Source of the DNA: Apostichopus japonicus
Taxonomy: Eukaryota > Echinodermata > Holothuroidea > Aspidochirotida > Stichopodidae
Assembly: GCF_037975245.1 (NCBI RefSeq)
Contig: NC_092576.1
Coordinates: 25,495,611-25,559,610, forward strand
DNA length: 64,000 bases
Reading direction: 5' to 3'
The notes below the pieces were generated by a model, which was not told the origin of the DNA, ran no database searches, and worked only from the letters and a program-made list of their open reading frames with translations. Position 1 is the stretch's first letter. Every line of letters starts with the position of its first letter. A program made the translations under genes and the position numbers. Shown here piece after piece: positions 11,143 to 23,594 of this stretch.

Positions 11143-11656
11143 ATGATCAAGAGGAACTTCAGTTTTCTGAAAGAGGACATCGTAGTTAGGCTTTATAAGC
11201 AGTTGGTTAGGCCTCATCTGGAGTATGCTGTGCAGGCTTGGAACCCATATTTTGCTAAGGATAAGGAAGTACTTAAAAAGGTCCAGAGGAGGGCTACTAG
11301 GATGATTAGTTCCTTAAAGAGTGTTCCTTATTATAGGCGGTTACAACTGTTGAATCTCACCACACTGGAGCTTAGGAGGTTACGTAAGGACTTGATTCAG
11401 GTTTTCAAGATTGTGTATGGTTTTGACAATTTATCCTTTACCGACTCTTTCATGTTTGCTAAACAGTAGTTGTACCAGAGGTCATTGTCTTAAACTCCAA
11501 AAGTCACATAGTAGGATTAATATTCGTCATAACTTTTTTTCTAATAGGGTTGTGAATAAGTGGAACGGTTTGCCTGAGAAAATTGTACTTGCAAGTAGTG
11601 TCAATGGGTTTAAGAATGCTTTGGACAAGCACTTAAAGCATTGTAATCGGGTCTGA
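11143..11656 (+). pseudogene. LINE C-terminal region
   Basis: Two overlapping frames give VVRLYKQLVRPHLEYAVQAW and KKVQRRATRMISSLK, then a VNKWNGLPEKIVLASSVNGF segment. These are the usual end of CR1/jockey polymerases (the LYKSLVRPHLEY-type helix, then N-x-W-N-x-LP). The first frame ends at 11469 and the second is shifted. Confidence 0.85.
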
Positions 11657-11742
11657 GTGTTTGTGTCTTCAATTATTTTTCTCTCTATAGGGTCCTTGAT
11701 GGGGAGTTAAGTGTCCCTCCTGATCCTTTTTTTTCTTAACCC

Positions 11743-11812
11743 AACTCAACTCAACTCAACTCAACTCAACTCAACTCAACTCAACTCAACTCAACTCAAC
11801 TCAACTCAACTA
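11743..11812 (+). repeat. (CAACT)n microsatellite, LINE 3' tail
   Basis: About thirteen perfect CAACT units follow directly after the LINE. Short tandem repeats in place of poly(A) are known for CR1/L2-type elements, so this marks the element's 3' end. Confidence 0.9.
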
Positions 11813-12879
11813 TCTTGAAACAAATCTACACAAAATAATTATAATTCCTTAAAATCATAATTGTAAAAGGGAATTCCATACTAATTCAACATCAACTAAA
11901 TGTAGGGAATATTAACCTTATATAATATAACCAAACAAGATTTGGACAAAATACATTCTACAGAGAAACATTTAATATACATGTCCTCCAACATGCAGCC
12001 CAACATTAAATTAACTATCTCTCTGTATACCTGCCAGGCTACCACAAATATCCTATCCATTTCTTCATAATTGGTTAGAATCAGATAAATAAAATGTATG
12101 CAATTGTGAACACTTCAATTTCTCCCGAAATTGGGTCTTAGCAACGCTAATTCATTAGGCAACCTAACACAGTGAAGCCATAGACTCTTAGCAAATTTCG
12201 ATCTATAACTTACACAGAAATTGACCTAAAACAACATTTTAACCCACAAATTAGTGCTAAACAATAAATTACATGATTTTTTTAATGATCAACTCACTAG
12301 GTAGCACCAGCTTTACAACTATCGAAACTTCACGTAAGGCTCAATTTAAATAACTTTTGCCCAGCTGAAATTGGCATGTTGCTTGGACAACAATACAGAG
12401 TGATGTGCCCACATGGGTGCAGAACAGTGGGATACATAAACTGACTCGACGTCAGGATATTACCATAACACCTTACTTTTCACAATGTAATATTCCTTAA
12501 TGTAGCAATAAATGTGAATGTTAATAAATTACAAAAGTTCCATGATAATTTATAAGATCTAAACAACTAAAACCACATAACTGCTCAAATATCCTTAAGA
12601 GGCCATCATGGTGTAACGCGCCGTCCTCGGTGGTGGGCGCAAGGAAGAGTGGAAATGCGGGAACACAGGAATGAGGCTGTCGACAGGAGATATTAAAGTT
12701 TACCCGTTTATTTACGATCTATATACATGTCAAGATGGTGCACAGTGGTCGTGCATTACAGAGGCAATTATTAAATATGCAACCAAGTTTTAACACATGC
12801 TCAGAAGTCGATGAAGTTAAATGCAACACAGTACACGACACGGAGGGCAGAACGATAGACTGCGGCGCTGAAGATTGGG
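11813..12879. other. AT-rich spacer; 5' part of a minisatellite-bearing unit
   Basis: No gene recognised up to 12600. From 12604 a GC-richer stretch precedes the minisatellite. An open frame begins at 12735 and runs into the 27-bp array (to 13214). Its non-repeat 48 residues match nothing I know. The 12604-12879 segment has no copy before the array at 29699, so it is outside the duplicated unit. Confidence 0.4.
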
Positions 12880-13199
12880 CTATGGTGAACGGCAGCGCAG
12901 TTGGTGGATTGATGAACTGCGGCGCAGTTGGCGGAATGGTGAACAGCGGCGCAGTCGGCGGAATGGTGAACGGCGGCGCAGTTGGCGGATTGGTGAACTG
13001 CGGCGCAGTCGGCGGAATGGTGAACAGCGGCGCAGTTGGCCGATTGGTGAACTGCGGCGCAGTCGGCGGAATGGTGAACAGCGGCGCAGTCGGCGGAATG
13101 GTGAACAGCGGCGCAGTTGGCGGATTGGTGAACTGCGGCGCAGTCGGCGGAATGGTGAACGGCGGCGCAGTTGGCGGATTGGTAAACTGCGGCGCAGAT
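12880..13199 (+). repeat. 27-bp minisatellite, copy A
   Basis: About twelve units of a 27-bp repeat of the type GGCGCAGT(C/T)GGCGGA(A/T)TGG followed by TGAAC(A/T/G)GC. Because the unit is a multiple of three and lacks stops, two plus-strand frames stay open: one reads GAVGGMVNS repeats, the other RRSRRNGEQ-like repeats. Units differ by single bases in an alternating higher-order pattern (MVN / LVN types). A second array with the same unit and end sequence is at 29699-30018. The array lies exactly at the left end of both duplicated units. Confidence 0.95.
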
Positions 13200-13918
13200 G
13201 AACCGAAGTGTTGAACCTGGTCTTCTAGGTTATTTTACTCGTCGTCCGATCCGACTTCCTGGGCTGGTCCACCACTGTTTTTGCCAATACATGACTCGTT
13301 CGTCTCCTAACTCATGGTCACAATCGTTCTACCTCTCCTATTCCGAGCCGGGAACCGCCCCTTCGTCCGAACCCGTAGTTGCTTTTAAACAGAAACTACT
13401 TCCTATACCTATAACGTGTGAACCTACACTTAAACCTATTAGAAACATAAACCACGCCCAGTCTACAACCATCAACCAATAAAACATGATTAAATACGAC
13501 ATGCGTGCTGGTTAAAAATTACCCAGACCTAACATTTTTGGCCCCTGGAACGTAAACTAGACGTCCTACTCCGTGACCTCCAAAATCGGTCAACACGAGA
13601 GAGTTCCCCCTTAATAGTTGTTCATAAATCAAGCAAGTGACACCCCCTTATAAGATTTTATCTAACAAACAATTCCCGTAAAGCGTCTAATAATGTAAAG
13701 AATCAACCCAAGTTAAAACATTTGATTGGATAAAATACATGTTTACGCTAACGACAAACAAGGAGCTTTGACGTGTCGTTACATCGGATATTCAATAAGT
13801 AAATAGTTGCTTCTTGAGGCAGTACGTCCTGGACATGTGAGAGTCACATGCAAGGCCAACTAGTGTAACCCACACTTAGACATATTAAAATGGCACCATG
13901 AATTTCTACTTTACTACG

Positions 13919-15145
13919 ATAGGAACCAAAGTCTGTAAAATGAAGCTCTGAAAACAAACAATTTTTTTTTTCAAAACTCTACGAAAGAATGTTGATGACG
14001 TGCGTGTAATTTTACAAGCCACGCAAAAGTCTATGAATATGTTGAGTGTACATATGAGTGATCAGTAACAAGAAATCCGTAGTCATAACCGTGAACGTTT
14101 TACTATGATTTTCTACTGACCCGTGTCATGCTTGAACAATAATCGGAATTCACAGACATAATAAGTGCTGAAAACGTGAAAGAAACCAAGACAATGGAGA
14201 AGGATTCGCTCAAAATCGTTTTACTAATGACAAAAGAAATATAAATTCACTTAGCAACAGCAACGTCATTTTGCTTCGGGCAATGTCTAGTTTATCACAA
14301 GTACGAAGTATTTATACTTATATTGCGTCATTTGTACACTCTAACTTTGTTATATGCTCAAGTACAAAGATATCGTTAGGATTGTTCGAGATTCCAGAAT
14401 ATTATACAGTTATGGAAACGACAAAACACACACTTAGGTTGCCACGATGTTGTGACGCATATATAAACATGTTATGCGTGTCCTCACCAGTGGAACAATT
14501 TCTCCTCCTGACTAATCCCCTTAAATAAATCATTCCGATTTATTACCACACCATGTGAAAACTTATAATTGTTTTTTACTTTGATTCAAAATATTGTACC
14601 TTTACTATTTCTTAATGACCACCCATGAGCCCCCCCCCCCTCCCCCACCCCATCTCCATTCAACTCTTTTATTATTAAAAGCAGACGATAAAGGTAAGAG
14701 CATGGGAATATGGAACATTTAATTGTTGATGGGCTATTTAAATAAGCACTCTCCACAACTATAATAACCTGTACATACCTACAATGACAGCTCAGGTCAA
14801 ACGGCGAAGCAATATTTAATACAGAATACTAAACAAATGAAACCGATTAATCATGGTGTTATGACAATAAAAGAGTTATTATCCAGTTCCTACGTATATA
14901 GAAATGGCGGATGCCATATAACTGGCAGTATATATTCGTATTCAAAATGCAATTACTACACTTTATGACCACAAGAAGTCTGTATGAAATGTGACAATGG
15001 TATGGAGATTTTAACAGGTGTGCTATTGTGAGCAGGCCTTGTTGCGTATACGGTGATGGTTGCTCCTGTCAGGGAAGAGAGTTGCGATTACATTCAAAAA
15101 GGAAGTATAGTATTACTGCTACACTCTTAATTGTTCTGGTAATTT
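13919..15145 (+). repeat. Internal 1.2-kb repeat, copy 1
   Basis: This segment recurs at 23595-24845 and partly at 30738-31990 and 35916-36482. Shared landmarks are ATAGGAACCAAAGTCTGTAA, AAAGAATGTTGATGACGTGCG, CAGTAACAAGAAATCCGTAG, CTCACCAGTGGAACA and TTAATTGTTGATGGGCT. No coding sequence is evident, and short open frames in each copy are not conserved in length. It may be a promoter or non-coding RNA region or an old mobile element; I cannot tell. Confidence 0.75.
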
Positions 15146-18100
15146 TTCCCACCAGAAATTCTAGTCAAAATAACTTTGACTAGAAAAGGTTCGGCTTGAC
15201 AAGATATTCTCGTACGGTAACTCGTACGTTAGTTTACAAGTTTATCAGCCGACAGCTGACAAGGTATCTGTAGTCACAGCTGAGTTTGCGCATTGCTTGT
15301 GGAATTCAGACGTTTGACCTAAACATTCTTGTCGGCGCGCAACCATCGGCCTAGACCAATGATACATCAAGTTAACGTACTATCACAAGATGTTCAACGA
15401 TGGACGATAACGAGGGCGATTTTGTGTCAAAAACAATTATACAATACTGGTTAACAAAATACATCGACACATTAACAGTACATGCGACGTGTCCTGCAAA
15501 CGTCCGTTCGTTTATGCAATGAGTATATCCGGTATATATAACACCCGTTGAAGTCATTCAGACTAAGATTTACGTTACTGGGGAACATCAGTTCAAAATT
15601 GTTTATAATATGTACCAGGGTGTGTTTATGCTTTTGTCGTTAGTTTACTAACGCTCTTAGGGCCTACGCTGTCCTGGTCGGCTAGATATAGCTAGGCCTA
15701 GTAGGGTGCTCCAACATGCCGTGCATTGAAGCCACGGATTTGATTGTAACTTCACGATTATTTTACCTTATGCCATCGAAGTTTATTGTGGAGATATATG
15801 ACTAATAAACTGTCACGAGTTTGTAAAAATTTACTCTTCTCTGTCATCTGTTTCCAAAGATAGAACTTTACTGTACTAACGCCCTATGCCCTAGGCTAGT
15901 ACTGCGTGATAGGAATATTTAGTAACGGTTCAACTTAAACTTAGATTAGGGCCTACATATGCATATAACCACTACTCTAATGTGTATTGCAGTCACTGGA
16001 TAGGCATTGGCTACAATAAACGTATAAAGGTTATGATATCGTTACAAACGAGAATGGTATAGAACTTCTTTCGTCAACAAATGGCCTAACGTTACTAGTT
16101 GGGCTGAGCATAAATAAGTATATATCCTAATTAATATAATATATACTGATAATGATGGTGGGTTTGCCAGGTCTGGAGCAGCCTCCCTGATTTATTTTAG
16201 TAATATAACTTCCATTCTGAATATTTTGCTTGTGTGCCTACCAATATTTCAACAACAAACACTAATATGTATGTTTTTTGTTTGTTTTTTGTTTTGCCAA
16301 CCTGCAGGAGCCGTGCGAATCTAAATTAGTAAATGTTGATAGTGACTGATAGGCTACACGCAGATGCAGAAAGAACTTGTTTAGAATGCTAGCCAATCTA
16401 AATGACAATGGTTCCACAATAGTTAAAATACTAGGCCTAGCATAGGCCCCTAGACTTATATAACTGTTCAAAAGAACCTATAAAAACTTGATTTTTCAAT
16501 TTCAAACCTCCAAAATGGTGGCATGCTGTTTATTGCTGGCTTAGGCCTTATTTTAAAGACCCATAGGTCTAATCTAGTCATGCGTAGGCTATTCTGGATG
16601 TTTACTAAAGTCAAAAGTTCAGGGTATGTATAATTTAGAATTACATTTTTTTGTACCTAACATCGCTGGGGCTGTGTTGCTGCGTATTCGCAGGCATGAA
16701 ATAGCCATAGAAAAACGTATATGCCTAATTGACAACTTTATCTTGCTCGATGGAAATATCTAATTCCTGTATATTGTATTATCACTGGGAAAGGAATTTT
16801 AACCAGTTACTCTGACCTATGGTAGCCTATAACTTGTGCACAGGCTACTAATTCACCCAATATTAAAATCAATCTTTTTTTAAACGTACACCCCTGTCAC
16901 TGCGCCAGATCTATACACTTAACTGAGCCCAACTTTAGGTAGCTCTCAACCAATGGTGTATGTATATACAGAACGTGTTGACGGTAATGATTTATAATAG
17001 AAACTATTAGGTTGCGTAGCTGTCAAAATGCAAGTTACTCAAATTGAAGTGCTTATTAGTACTTTGCATATTCTCTGACATGAACTATTAAGCTTCAGCT
17101 GTGTTCCTGGAAAGTGTAGGCTGCCTGGCTAATACATTTTGCAAAGTAATCTTGTGGAATGCTGTGCACTGCTTATATTGGTGTTTATTTTCAAAATGTT
17201 GGTTCAACTTTTGTTATGATTCAAAACATATTTTAAATATAAAAAATATATAGGCTCCACTTAGGAACAGGCCAGCACCTGTAATATTGTTCTAGAACAA
17301 GCCCAACATATAAAATACTACCCCTTAAAGATCAGGGCTATAGAGAGTTGGGCATTTGAATTATCATCGGAATATTGCCATCGGAATATCGGAATATCCC
17401 GTTCAAACACAGACAAACAGTTGAAAAACTCTTCAATTTTGAAAACAGATCTTACCTCGCGCACCCTACACCTACTTTCAAATAGTTTATAAATAACATT
17501 TTCTTTACCGGCTTTCTCACAAAAGTAATGCAATGAATTTCGGGATAGCGTCACAAAAGCGTTGTAAGAACAACTTTCACAATGTAGGTACTGTGCGCGT
17601 GTGCCTGTGCGGATGGGCGTGTGCGTGTTTATACTTGTATTGTATTTATGTGCATTGTTTATGTATTGTATATTCTGGTGGAGGGGCGTGTCCACAATTC
17701 TTATTACTAATATCTCGGTCACTTTTCAACCAATTTCCACATTTGGCCACAAATGATTGGAAATATATTAAATAATACGAATTCAACATTTAATACACCA
17801 AAAATACTCTTTAGAGTATGTTTTCCTAGATAAGCTATTTGGGGACCTAATGTGAATACATAATTAGCCCAAAATTAGTGAAAGTTATCATGAATGAAAT
17901 CAACAATCGTTACCCTTTCCATTGATATACATTTTCATGTCCAAAATATTCCTATGAGTTGGTGTACTGCTTACTAAACTAGGTAACACTGCCTTGTAAA
18001 AGGAATATGCTAAAAAGGAGCTTACTAACGTGGGACCATACTGCCACTAAACAATGTGAATAAAATATGATTCAAAGTTTTACCCATATTATTTACATAG

Positions 18101-18150
18101 GCTAGAGATTTTGCTAAAGTAGAAAGAGCAGTCACAGGAGTTGCTAGTGG
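15146..18150. other. Non-coding part of unit 1, no gene recognised
   Basis: AT-rich sequence with scattered AGGCCTA motifs, paralogous to 31991-35150. The minus-strand open frame at 17318-17722 is not preserved as the same protein in the paralogue (it has a different length and an internal duplication there), so I do not call it coding. Nothing else is recognised. Confidence 0.5.
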
Positions 18151-18407
18151 GTTTTGTGTCATCGATTATTTTTAGTGGCCTATGGTTTTGCCATAGACGT
18201 GGCTTTTCTTGGTGATGTCATTTACGATCTGGTTCAGAGAAGCAATAACAAAGACAGACGAAACGAAAATTCAAGCGAACCGAACGACTCTAAAAGTAAC
18301 AGAGCAAAGTCAAACACTTTTCGGAGCTGCTCCTTGAACTTGCGAAAATTCATTATGGAACTCATAAATGAGATTTGACGGGCAAAGTAATATTAAATTT
18401 AATATAA

Positions 18408-18743
18408 TTGCAATATTTAAATATATTGTTGATGTCAGTATACTTAACAGAGTACATTTCCATGCCTTTTCCTCCAACGCTCGAAATCACAATTGAAATT
18501 GAAACGAATTTTAAAAACAACAGCAAAAATACTTCGAATAGCTTTGAATCAGGTTTAAATACGGTGTTTTTCAATACCATTGTCCCTTGGTCATGTTTCG
18601 TGCAATACTATATAAACCAAATTGACATTGGTTGTCATCACGATTTGGTTTTTGTTGTTTCCAAAAAGCAACGAGGTACAATACCTGTACACAGGCGCAA
18701 ATTGGTATTTGCATGGAATACATATAAATTATTCTGTCGTTAA
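18408..18743 (+). CDS. Hypothetical ORF conserved between duplicated units (copy A)
   Basis: A 111-codon frame. It shares with the frame at 35526-35903 the segments LLMSVY(L/F)TEYI, PPTLEITIE and NFKNNS and a PWS-x-FVQ-x-YINQ motif. Both paralogues stay open although many bases differ. After about residue 80 they diverge by frameshift. A minus-strand frame overlapping both copies is also open (18362-18580 and 35483-35698), so conservation alone does not show which strand, if either, is coding. I recognise no family, signal peptide or membrane segment. Confidence 0.25.
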   Translation: MQYLNILLMSVYLTEYISMPFPPTLEITIEIETNFKNNSKNTSNSFESGLNTVFFNTIVPWSCFVQYYINQIDIGCHHDLVFVVSKKQRGTIPVHRRKLVFAWNTYKLFCR

Positions 18744-18775
18744 CGTTTTACTGTGTGTTTGAACTAAGACATACA

Positions 18776-21215
18776 TTAAATATTTATGTCAAAATATTGG
18801 CAAACCGTTTCAAAGTCCATCCAAAAAATTAAGGCAAATCAAGAAACTTCGGCATGGAATCCTGTGTAAATCTTTCCGAAAGAAAAAAACGATCAAAAGT
18901 ATAAAAATCGATAATGTGTGGTACAAATATTTATTCAATTGAATCGCGCCCCTTTGTTTGAACAAGACAAAGAAATAATATTAGGTAATGCATTTAAGTA
19001 AGAAGAAAATCAAACAACGTAACAAGTAAACTAAATAGTACAAGTGCTTATGTACTAGTCTACACATAGTATCCACACAGTATACACAGTACATTTATAG
19101 TATCCTAATCATTATCCGATTTTTACTGCATTTGCAAGTGTGGAAGCAAAGTAGTTACCGCAAGAAACCTGACAAAAGAACGAAGTGACTAACTAATCCT
19201 CAACGAAAGGCACAAAGAACCAAGCCGCGAAGGACATATATAAAAAGGCAAATATGTATCTGCAAAGAAAAGCACAGAACGTTGCCTATATCGTGCAATT
19301 ACCCTAATGCCACATGTTGGATGTAGGCCTAGGCCTACGGCTATGTTTGAAGGTATTTTTCTTTATTCGAGATCTTAATGTGGCGTAGATTATTGTGGAT
19401 TGATCACTCGGAGGGAAACTCTCTTCTTCAATCTCGAACATTCGTTGAGGCTCAACTTACAATCACCACTTATCGTCCAGAAAATTCACTGAATGTATAG
19501 GCAGTAGTAATAGGTTAAGTAATCGTATTTCGTGTTAACATGTAGAGTGATGTAGTGATTAACTGATCGAGGTACAGTAAGTGATGAATATTCATACCCT
19601 ATTGTGTGTATATGCGTCGTTGCTAACGTTATAAGATTGGCAGTTATTTAAAAAAAATACGAATTATACCATTTTGTAATAATTTGTGGTATGCTTCACC
19701 TGTATTTTTAGTACACAGAGTCATTACTTGGTACATGGAAACCAGGGACATCGCCAGTTTTTAATAATAATAATAATTCACAGAGCAGAAATAAAAATGT
19801 TAGATCAACCCTCAGAGCCTTAAACAGATCAGAATACAGTCAATTCCATTAATTCTATCAAAAATATCAGCAGATGAATTTGAAGAAGCAGATCGATATC
19901 ATCTTTCTTATAATGATGATTTTATTTATTCCATGTTTGCCGTTTTGTATTTTATATTTCTATTAAATAGGTCAGCCCCGAAATGATTGGCAAATTTATG
20001 TAGTGGAGTGGAAATCCATTTATTTAAGAACCCATACTTTCCCTTTTGGCATTCCATAGTTAGTTTCCTTTACAGACAGCAGTGCCCTTGGATGGCATAC
20101 TCCTACTAGCGTCTTTATCAATCCGTGGGAATGTTCTCCTTCAGGAAAAGTGCCAAACTGCAGTAGGAGAACATCTTGTGCAAAAAATGTGTCCATTCAG
20201 GCAAGTTTAGTCTTCTGGCACTCTTCATATCCGTGTTCTCAGGAGAAGTTCTGTTGCACAGGATTATTTAAATTCTGGGTTCAAGAGGAACTATAAAGGA
20301 GCCATCATCTTTTAATTGATCGGTTCATCATATTGTTTACATATTCTTGAAGGAAACACAAATTCTGCAAACATTACAATACAAATTTGAAATGCTAGGT
20401 TTATGGTTCATCCTTTCAGTAGCATGTGGCTGAGAGGTTAAAGGTTAACTTCAGTACTCCATCAAGGTCTCTTAGGAATTTTGAGACGGGTGTCAGAGTT
20501 GTCACTATTTTAACTGAGAGGAATTTGTATTGTCATGTATTACTGTAAAAGAAATTTTGCTCTTATCAGCCTTCAATTCTTCCATTGGCTGAGTAAGTCT
20601 GATTACCCAGGTAACACCCTTGTTGATCAACAATAGTAACAAGTTCCAAACAACATATGTTACTTTCCGTAATGCAGGGAATCATTAATTAATTTGATTT
20701 CTAGTTGAAATTCAGTAATTCTGGCCGGTTGTAGAGAGTGTTGTACTATTTCTTTTACCAAATGTCAAATGTTAATTTACAGGAAGTCCTAGAAGGCATA
20801 TGATCAACAACAATATATCCTTTTCCTCTCTCTAAGTAGCCAGAAAATTAGACAATGCCAAATTGATATATGTGGGCATTTTATTTTAATACCCAAGCAT
20901 GAATATTTTGCACATTTCAAGATCAATTTAAATGTATGAGATCCACCCGTTGATAATTTGTGATTTTGAAATGCCAAGTTAATGCAAATTTGGTGCAAAA
21001 GTTGAAACAAGTGGAAAAGGCATGAAGAGAATGAAAATAAAGCGAATGAATTTGATTTGAAGCTTTGTCGTATTCTTGTAAGCATATCAATTTTTTTATT
21101 TAAGAATTTGTCTCAACAATTTATCGGGTGTCATTTGACTAATCAAGGAACATGAAATGTGAGGCCAGTGATTTAAACGAAGATTACATGTGTTCAATAG
21201 TCGATAGCTAACTGT
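18776..21215. other. AT-rich region specific to unit 1, no gene recognised
   Basis: This is part of the 4.8 kb absent from unit 2. It contains the first copy of a 200-bp direct repeat (19577-19775). The minus-strand frame at 20804-21085 is hydrophobic and of low complexity and I do not call it a gene. Confidence 0.4.
19577..19775 (+). repeat. 200-bp direct repeat, copy 1
   Basis: It begins TAAGTGATGAATATTCATAC and shares TTTTGTAATAATTTGTGGT, CACAGAGTCATTACTT and GAAACCAGGGACA with 22133-22340. The second copy starts exactly at the end of the PIF/Harbinger-like terminus (22132). Confidence 0.75.
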
Positions 21216-21660
21216 TTAATTGATGTATTCCAGCCAGATAAGGTCTATCCCTGGCGATCCTAGCCTTTGCTTGACGCACTCTGGCGCCGCCCCCAAGGCA
21301 GTTTCAAATATTGTACACATTTCCTGCATGCCTCCTCCCCCCCCCCCACCCTTTGTTTTACATGGGCGGTAGCAAGGTCTGGCACAGTGCCAGATTAGCT
21401 GTTTACAATGGTGTATCACATATATGTTTAAGGAGGCTTGCCAATTCACCCGGTGTAGGCGTGGACTCCGAATTCCAAGATCTCCAGCCCTCCTTGTTGC
21501 CCTGTTCAATCTCCCGTCCTTTAAGAACTACTTCCTTCCCTGATGTCGCATGAAAAGATTACGCTACGGTGAAGATTATCAATTATTTTTAAAGCGGCAA
21601 GTGTTGCCGTTTATTGGTAGACTTCATTACTACAATATCAACGCTTGCTTACCTGAGACA

Positions 21661-21948
21661 AATCGCCAATCTTTGACGAGTAGAAATTGGTTTTCTGAGC
21701 TGTGTCACCTGTCTTTTGAAGTCATCTTGTACGAGGTCCAAAATGTGCTCAAACTGGTCCTCGTTCATTCTAAAGTTATTATAGAACTTGTCTTCGTGGC
21801 TAGAAAGTTCTCTTACCAGAGTGTGGTACTCGCCGAGCTCCTCGCGCTTTTCATTTATTGCATGTTCCCACGATCAGGGACATCTCTCACGGTTCCTCTT
21901 CCATAATTGATAGAGGAGTATATCTTCGTCCATTTCGTGGTCTGCCAT
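21661..21948 (-). pseudogene. PIF/Harbinger transposase, first exon, with a stop
   Basis: The minus strand opens with ATG at 21948 and reads MADHEMDEDILLYQLWKRNR, then, after an in-frame stop, INEKREELGEYHTLVREL, FRMNEDQFEHILDLV and LRKPISTRQRLAICLR. It ends at a GTAAGC splice-donor-like site. The GE(Y/F)HTL-x-EL, FRM-x-x-x-x-F and LA-x-x-LR blocks are characteristic of the N-terminus of PIF/Harbinger (HARBI1-like) transposases. The in-frame TGA (where a W/F-type residue is normal) inactivates it. The catalytic DDE exons are not seen nearby. Confidence 0.75.
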
Positions 21949-22017
21949 GTTTCTCACTTAATTAACCGAGTTGCATTGAAGTTCAGACGTACGCGCGCAT
22001 ACAGTTTACTAGCTAGA

Positions 22018-22132
22018 ATACGCACTCCGTTTAAATATCGCTGTAGTGTGACCTGTTCCCAGAACCGATTTATAGGAGCGATTTTATATCGGATCAGTTT
22101 CCGACCCGATATCGCTGTAGTGTGACCGGCCC
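22018..22132 (-). mobile_element. PIF/Harbinger 5' terminus (terminal and subterminal repeats)
   Basis: Read on the minus strand from 22132 it begins GGGCCGGTCACACTACAGCG. A partial repeat (GGTCACACTACAGCGATAT) follows about 80 nt later, and then comes the transposase exon. GGGCC-type ends with repeated GTCACACTACAGCGAT are typical for this family. TTA directly flanks the end, fitting the TWA target preference. The opposite terminus was not found. Confidence 0.65.
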
Positions 22133-22340
22133 TTAAGTGATGAATATTCATACCCTACTGTGGTTATATGCTTCGTTGATTAACGTTTATAATAAAGGCA
22201 GTTTTTTTTTCAAAACAGCTTTACGAATTTACCGTTTTGTAATAATTTGTGGTCATCTTCACCTATCCTTATATAACACAGAGTCATTACTTAACACATT
22301 GAAACCAGGGACACCACCAGCTTTTAATTGCAATATAGAG
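22133..22340 (+). repeat. 200-bp direct repeat, copy 2
   Basis: This is the second copy of the repeat at 19577-19775. It directly abuts the PIF/Harbinger end, which suggests that the transposon sits beside or inside an older repeat. Confidence 0.75.
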
Positions 22341-23594
22341 AAATATATAAAGCCTGACGATGTGTAATGTTTTTGTTCAAACATACAGTGCAACTCTAAG
22401 GTTTTGCTACTGTAATGTTTAGATTACTTTAGTTGTCTGTACGTATACTTGATATAGGTATACGACACCCATATGCACTTGTCCATATATAGCTCGTTTC
22501 TGGTATGGTTGAATGGTAATTTCAAAGACAAAAGAGCCATAGTTGAGATCATTGCTTATTCACTGAAGTAAGTGGTAACCGTAGTGCTATATGCATATCA
22601 TATTTGCAGCATATTAATCGAGGAGACACATTTAGAGGTCTACTTTTCTATTCGCCAATGTTACAAGGCCCATTCTGCTCTGGAGAAAGCCACAGTCGCG
22701 TGCACAGGATTTCTAAGGTAGCAATTTCCCATTTTTTTCCGAATGACTTAGTAAGGGGACTGAACTCTCGTGGAAAGTCAGACGTGAATGAAGAATTTCA
22801 TAAAGAAGGGGGACTGCACTGGAGTCATTGAAGCCGGGGATTTGGGGATCCTTCCGCAGAAAACAATGACGTCACATGGAGCATTCTGTGGCACGTGTAT
22901 ACTATAAATTATGTCTAAATAGGTTGGCACAACCGTAAGATTTTGCTAATAAATACTAATGTTATGTTTCTAAAAATAGTGGGGTCGATTCCACTCGCAG
23001 TAGTGGTCCAACTCTTCCCAGCTGAATGCAAAACTCACCCGACTGAGGGTATTACCCCGGATCCACTTTTCGCACGCCACTGACCGCCATGAACGATCTC
23101 CTACCCAGGGACCAATATACCCTCATTCGAATATTCTGGAACCCGTGATGACGGTTTATCTTGAGTTCAAAGCTTAGATACTGGCTATATCAACAAGCGT
23201 AGAAGAGAATTACCACATCTAACAAATACACACAATGTATCAAATGATGCAAGGTGGCGGTGATATGTGAGTTGTCGTAACTCTAGCTATTGTTCTGCGT
23301 TGACGTTTCTAAGTCAAACACAATACGCACAAACATTCCATCATTCCTGACAATTTTCATATAAATAATACTTGTAAATTCAATATTTTAGGCGTCAATA
23401 TTTTTGTCAGAATACTTCAACAACAAGGTAACTCTTCAAATTAGAAAAAAGAAACGAGGTGGGTGTTTTTCATAAACTGCTAAATCCACTCCTTTCAAAG
23501 GGGTGTCATTTCTAACAGCAATACAAATAACCTGTTGAGTGAATATTATGTTGAGTAGATATATACAATGAAAAGACGAAGTCGTGTGCTCTAA
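22341..23594. other. No gene recognised
   Basis: This part is specific to unit 1. A tRNA-B-box-like GGTCGATTCC (22983-22992) lies in a GC-richer stretch (22980-23100) and may be a SINE remnant, but no A box was found. A 75-codon plus frame (22604-22831) is unrecognised. Confidence 0.4.

Larger units (their letters stand above)
8698..11812 (+). mobile_element. CR1/jockey-type LINE, degenerate
   Basis: This is a plus-strand non-LTR retrotransposon about 3.1 kb long with endonuclease (about 8870-9580), reverse transcriptase (about 10180-11100) and a C-terminal region (11143-11656). It ends in a pentanucleotide repeat tail. Frameshifts and stops near 8925, 9110, 9415, 9625, 9720, 10155, 10390 and 10845 make it non-functional. 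The domain order and simple-repeat 3' end fit the CR1/L2/jockey group. The 5' end is probably truncated, since no first reading frame is seen. Confidence 0.9.

Noticed and set aside
12735-13214. A glycine/alanine/valine repeat protein gene
   Set aside because: The open frame is caused by a stop-free 27-bp unit, a second frame is equally open, and the second array lacks the upstream start.
17318-17722. Minus-strand gene conserved in units 1 and 2 (with 34165-34590)
   Set aside because: The paralogous frames differ in length and contain a tandem duplication and GT/CA repeats; no motif or splice support.
19577-22340. LTR pair of a small retroelement (200-bp direct repeats 2.5 kb apart)
   Set aside because: No TG...CA ends, primer site or gag/pol between them; the second copy abuts a Harbinger terminus instead.
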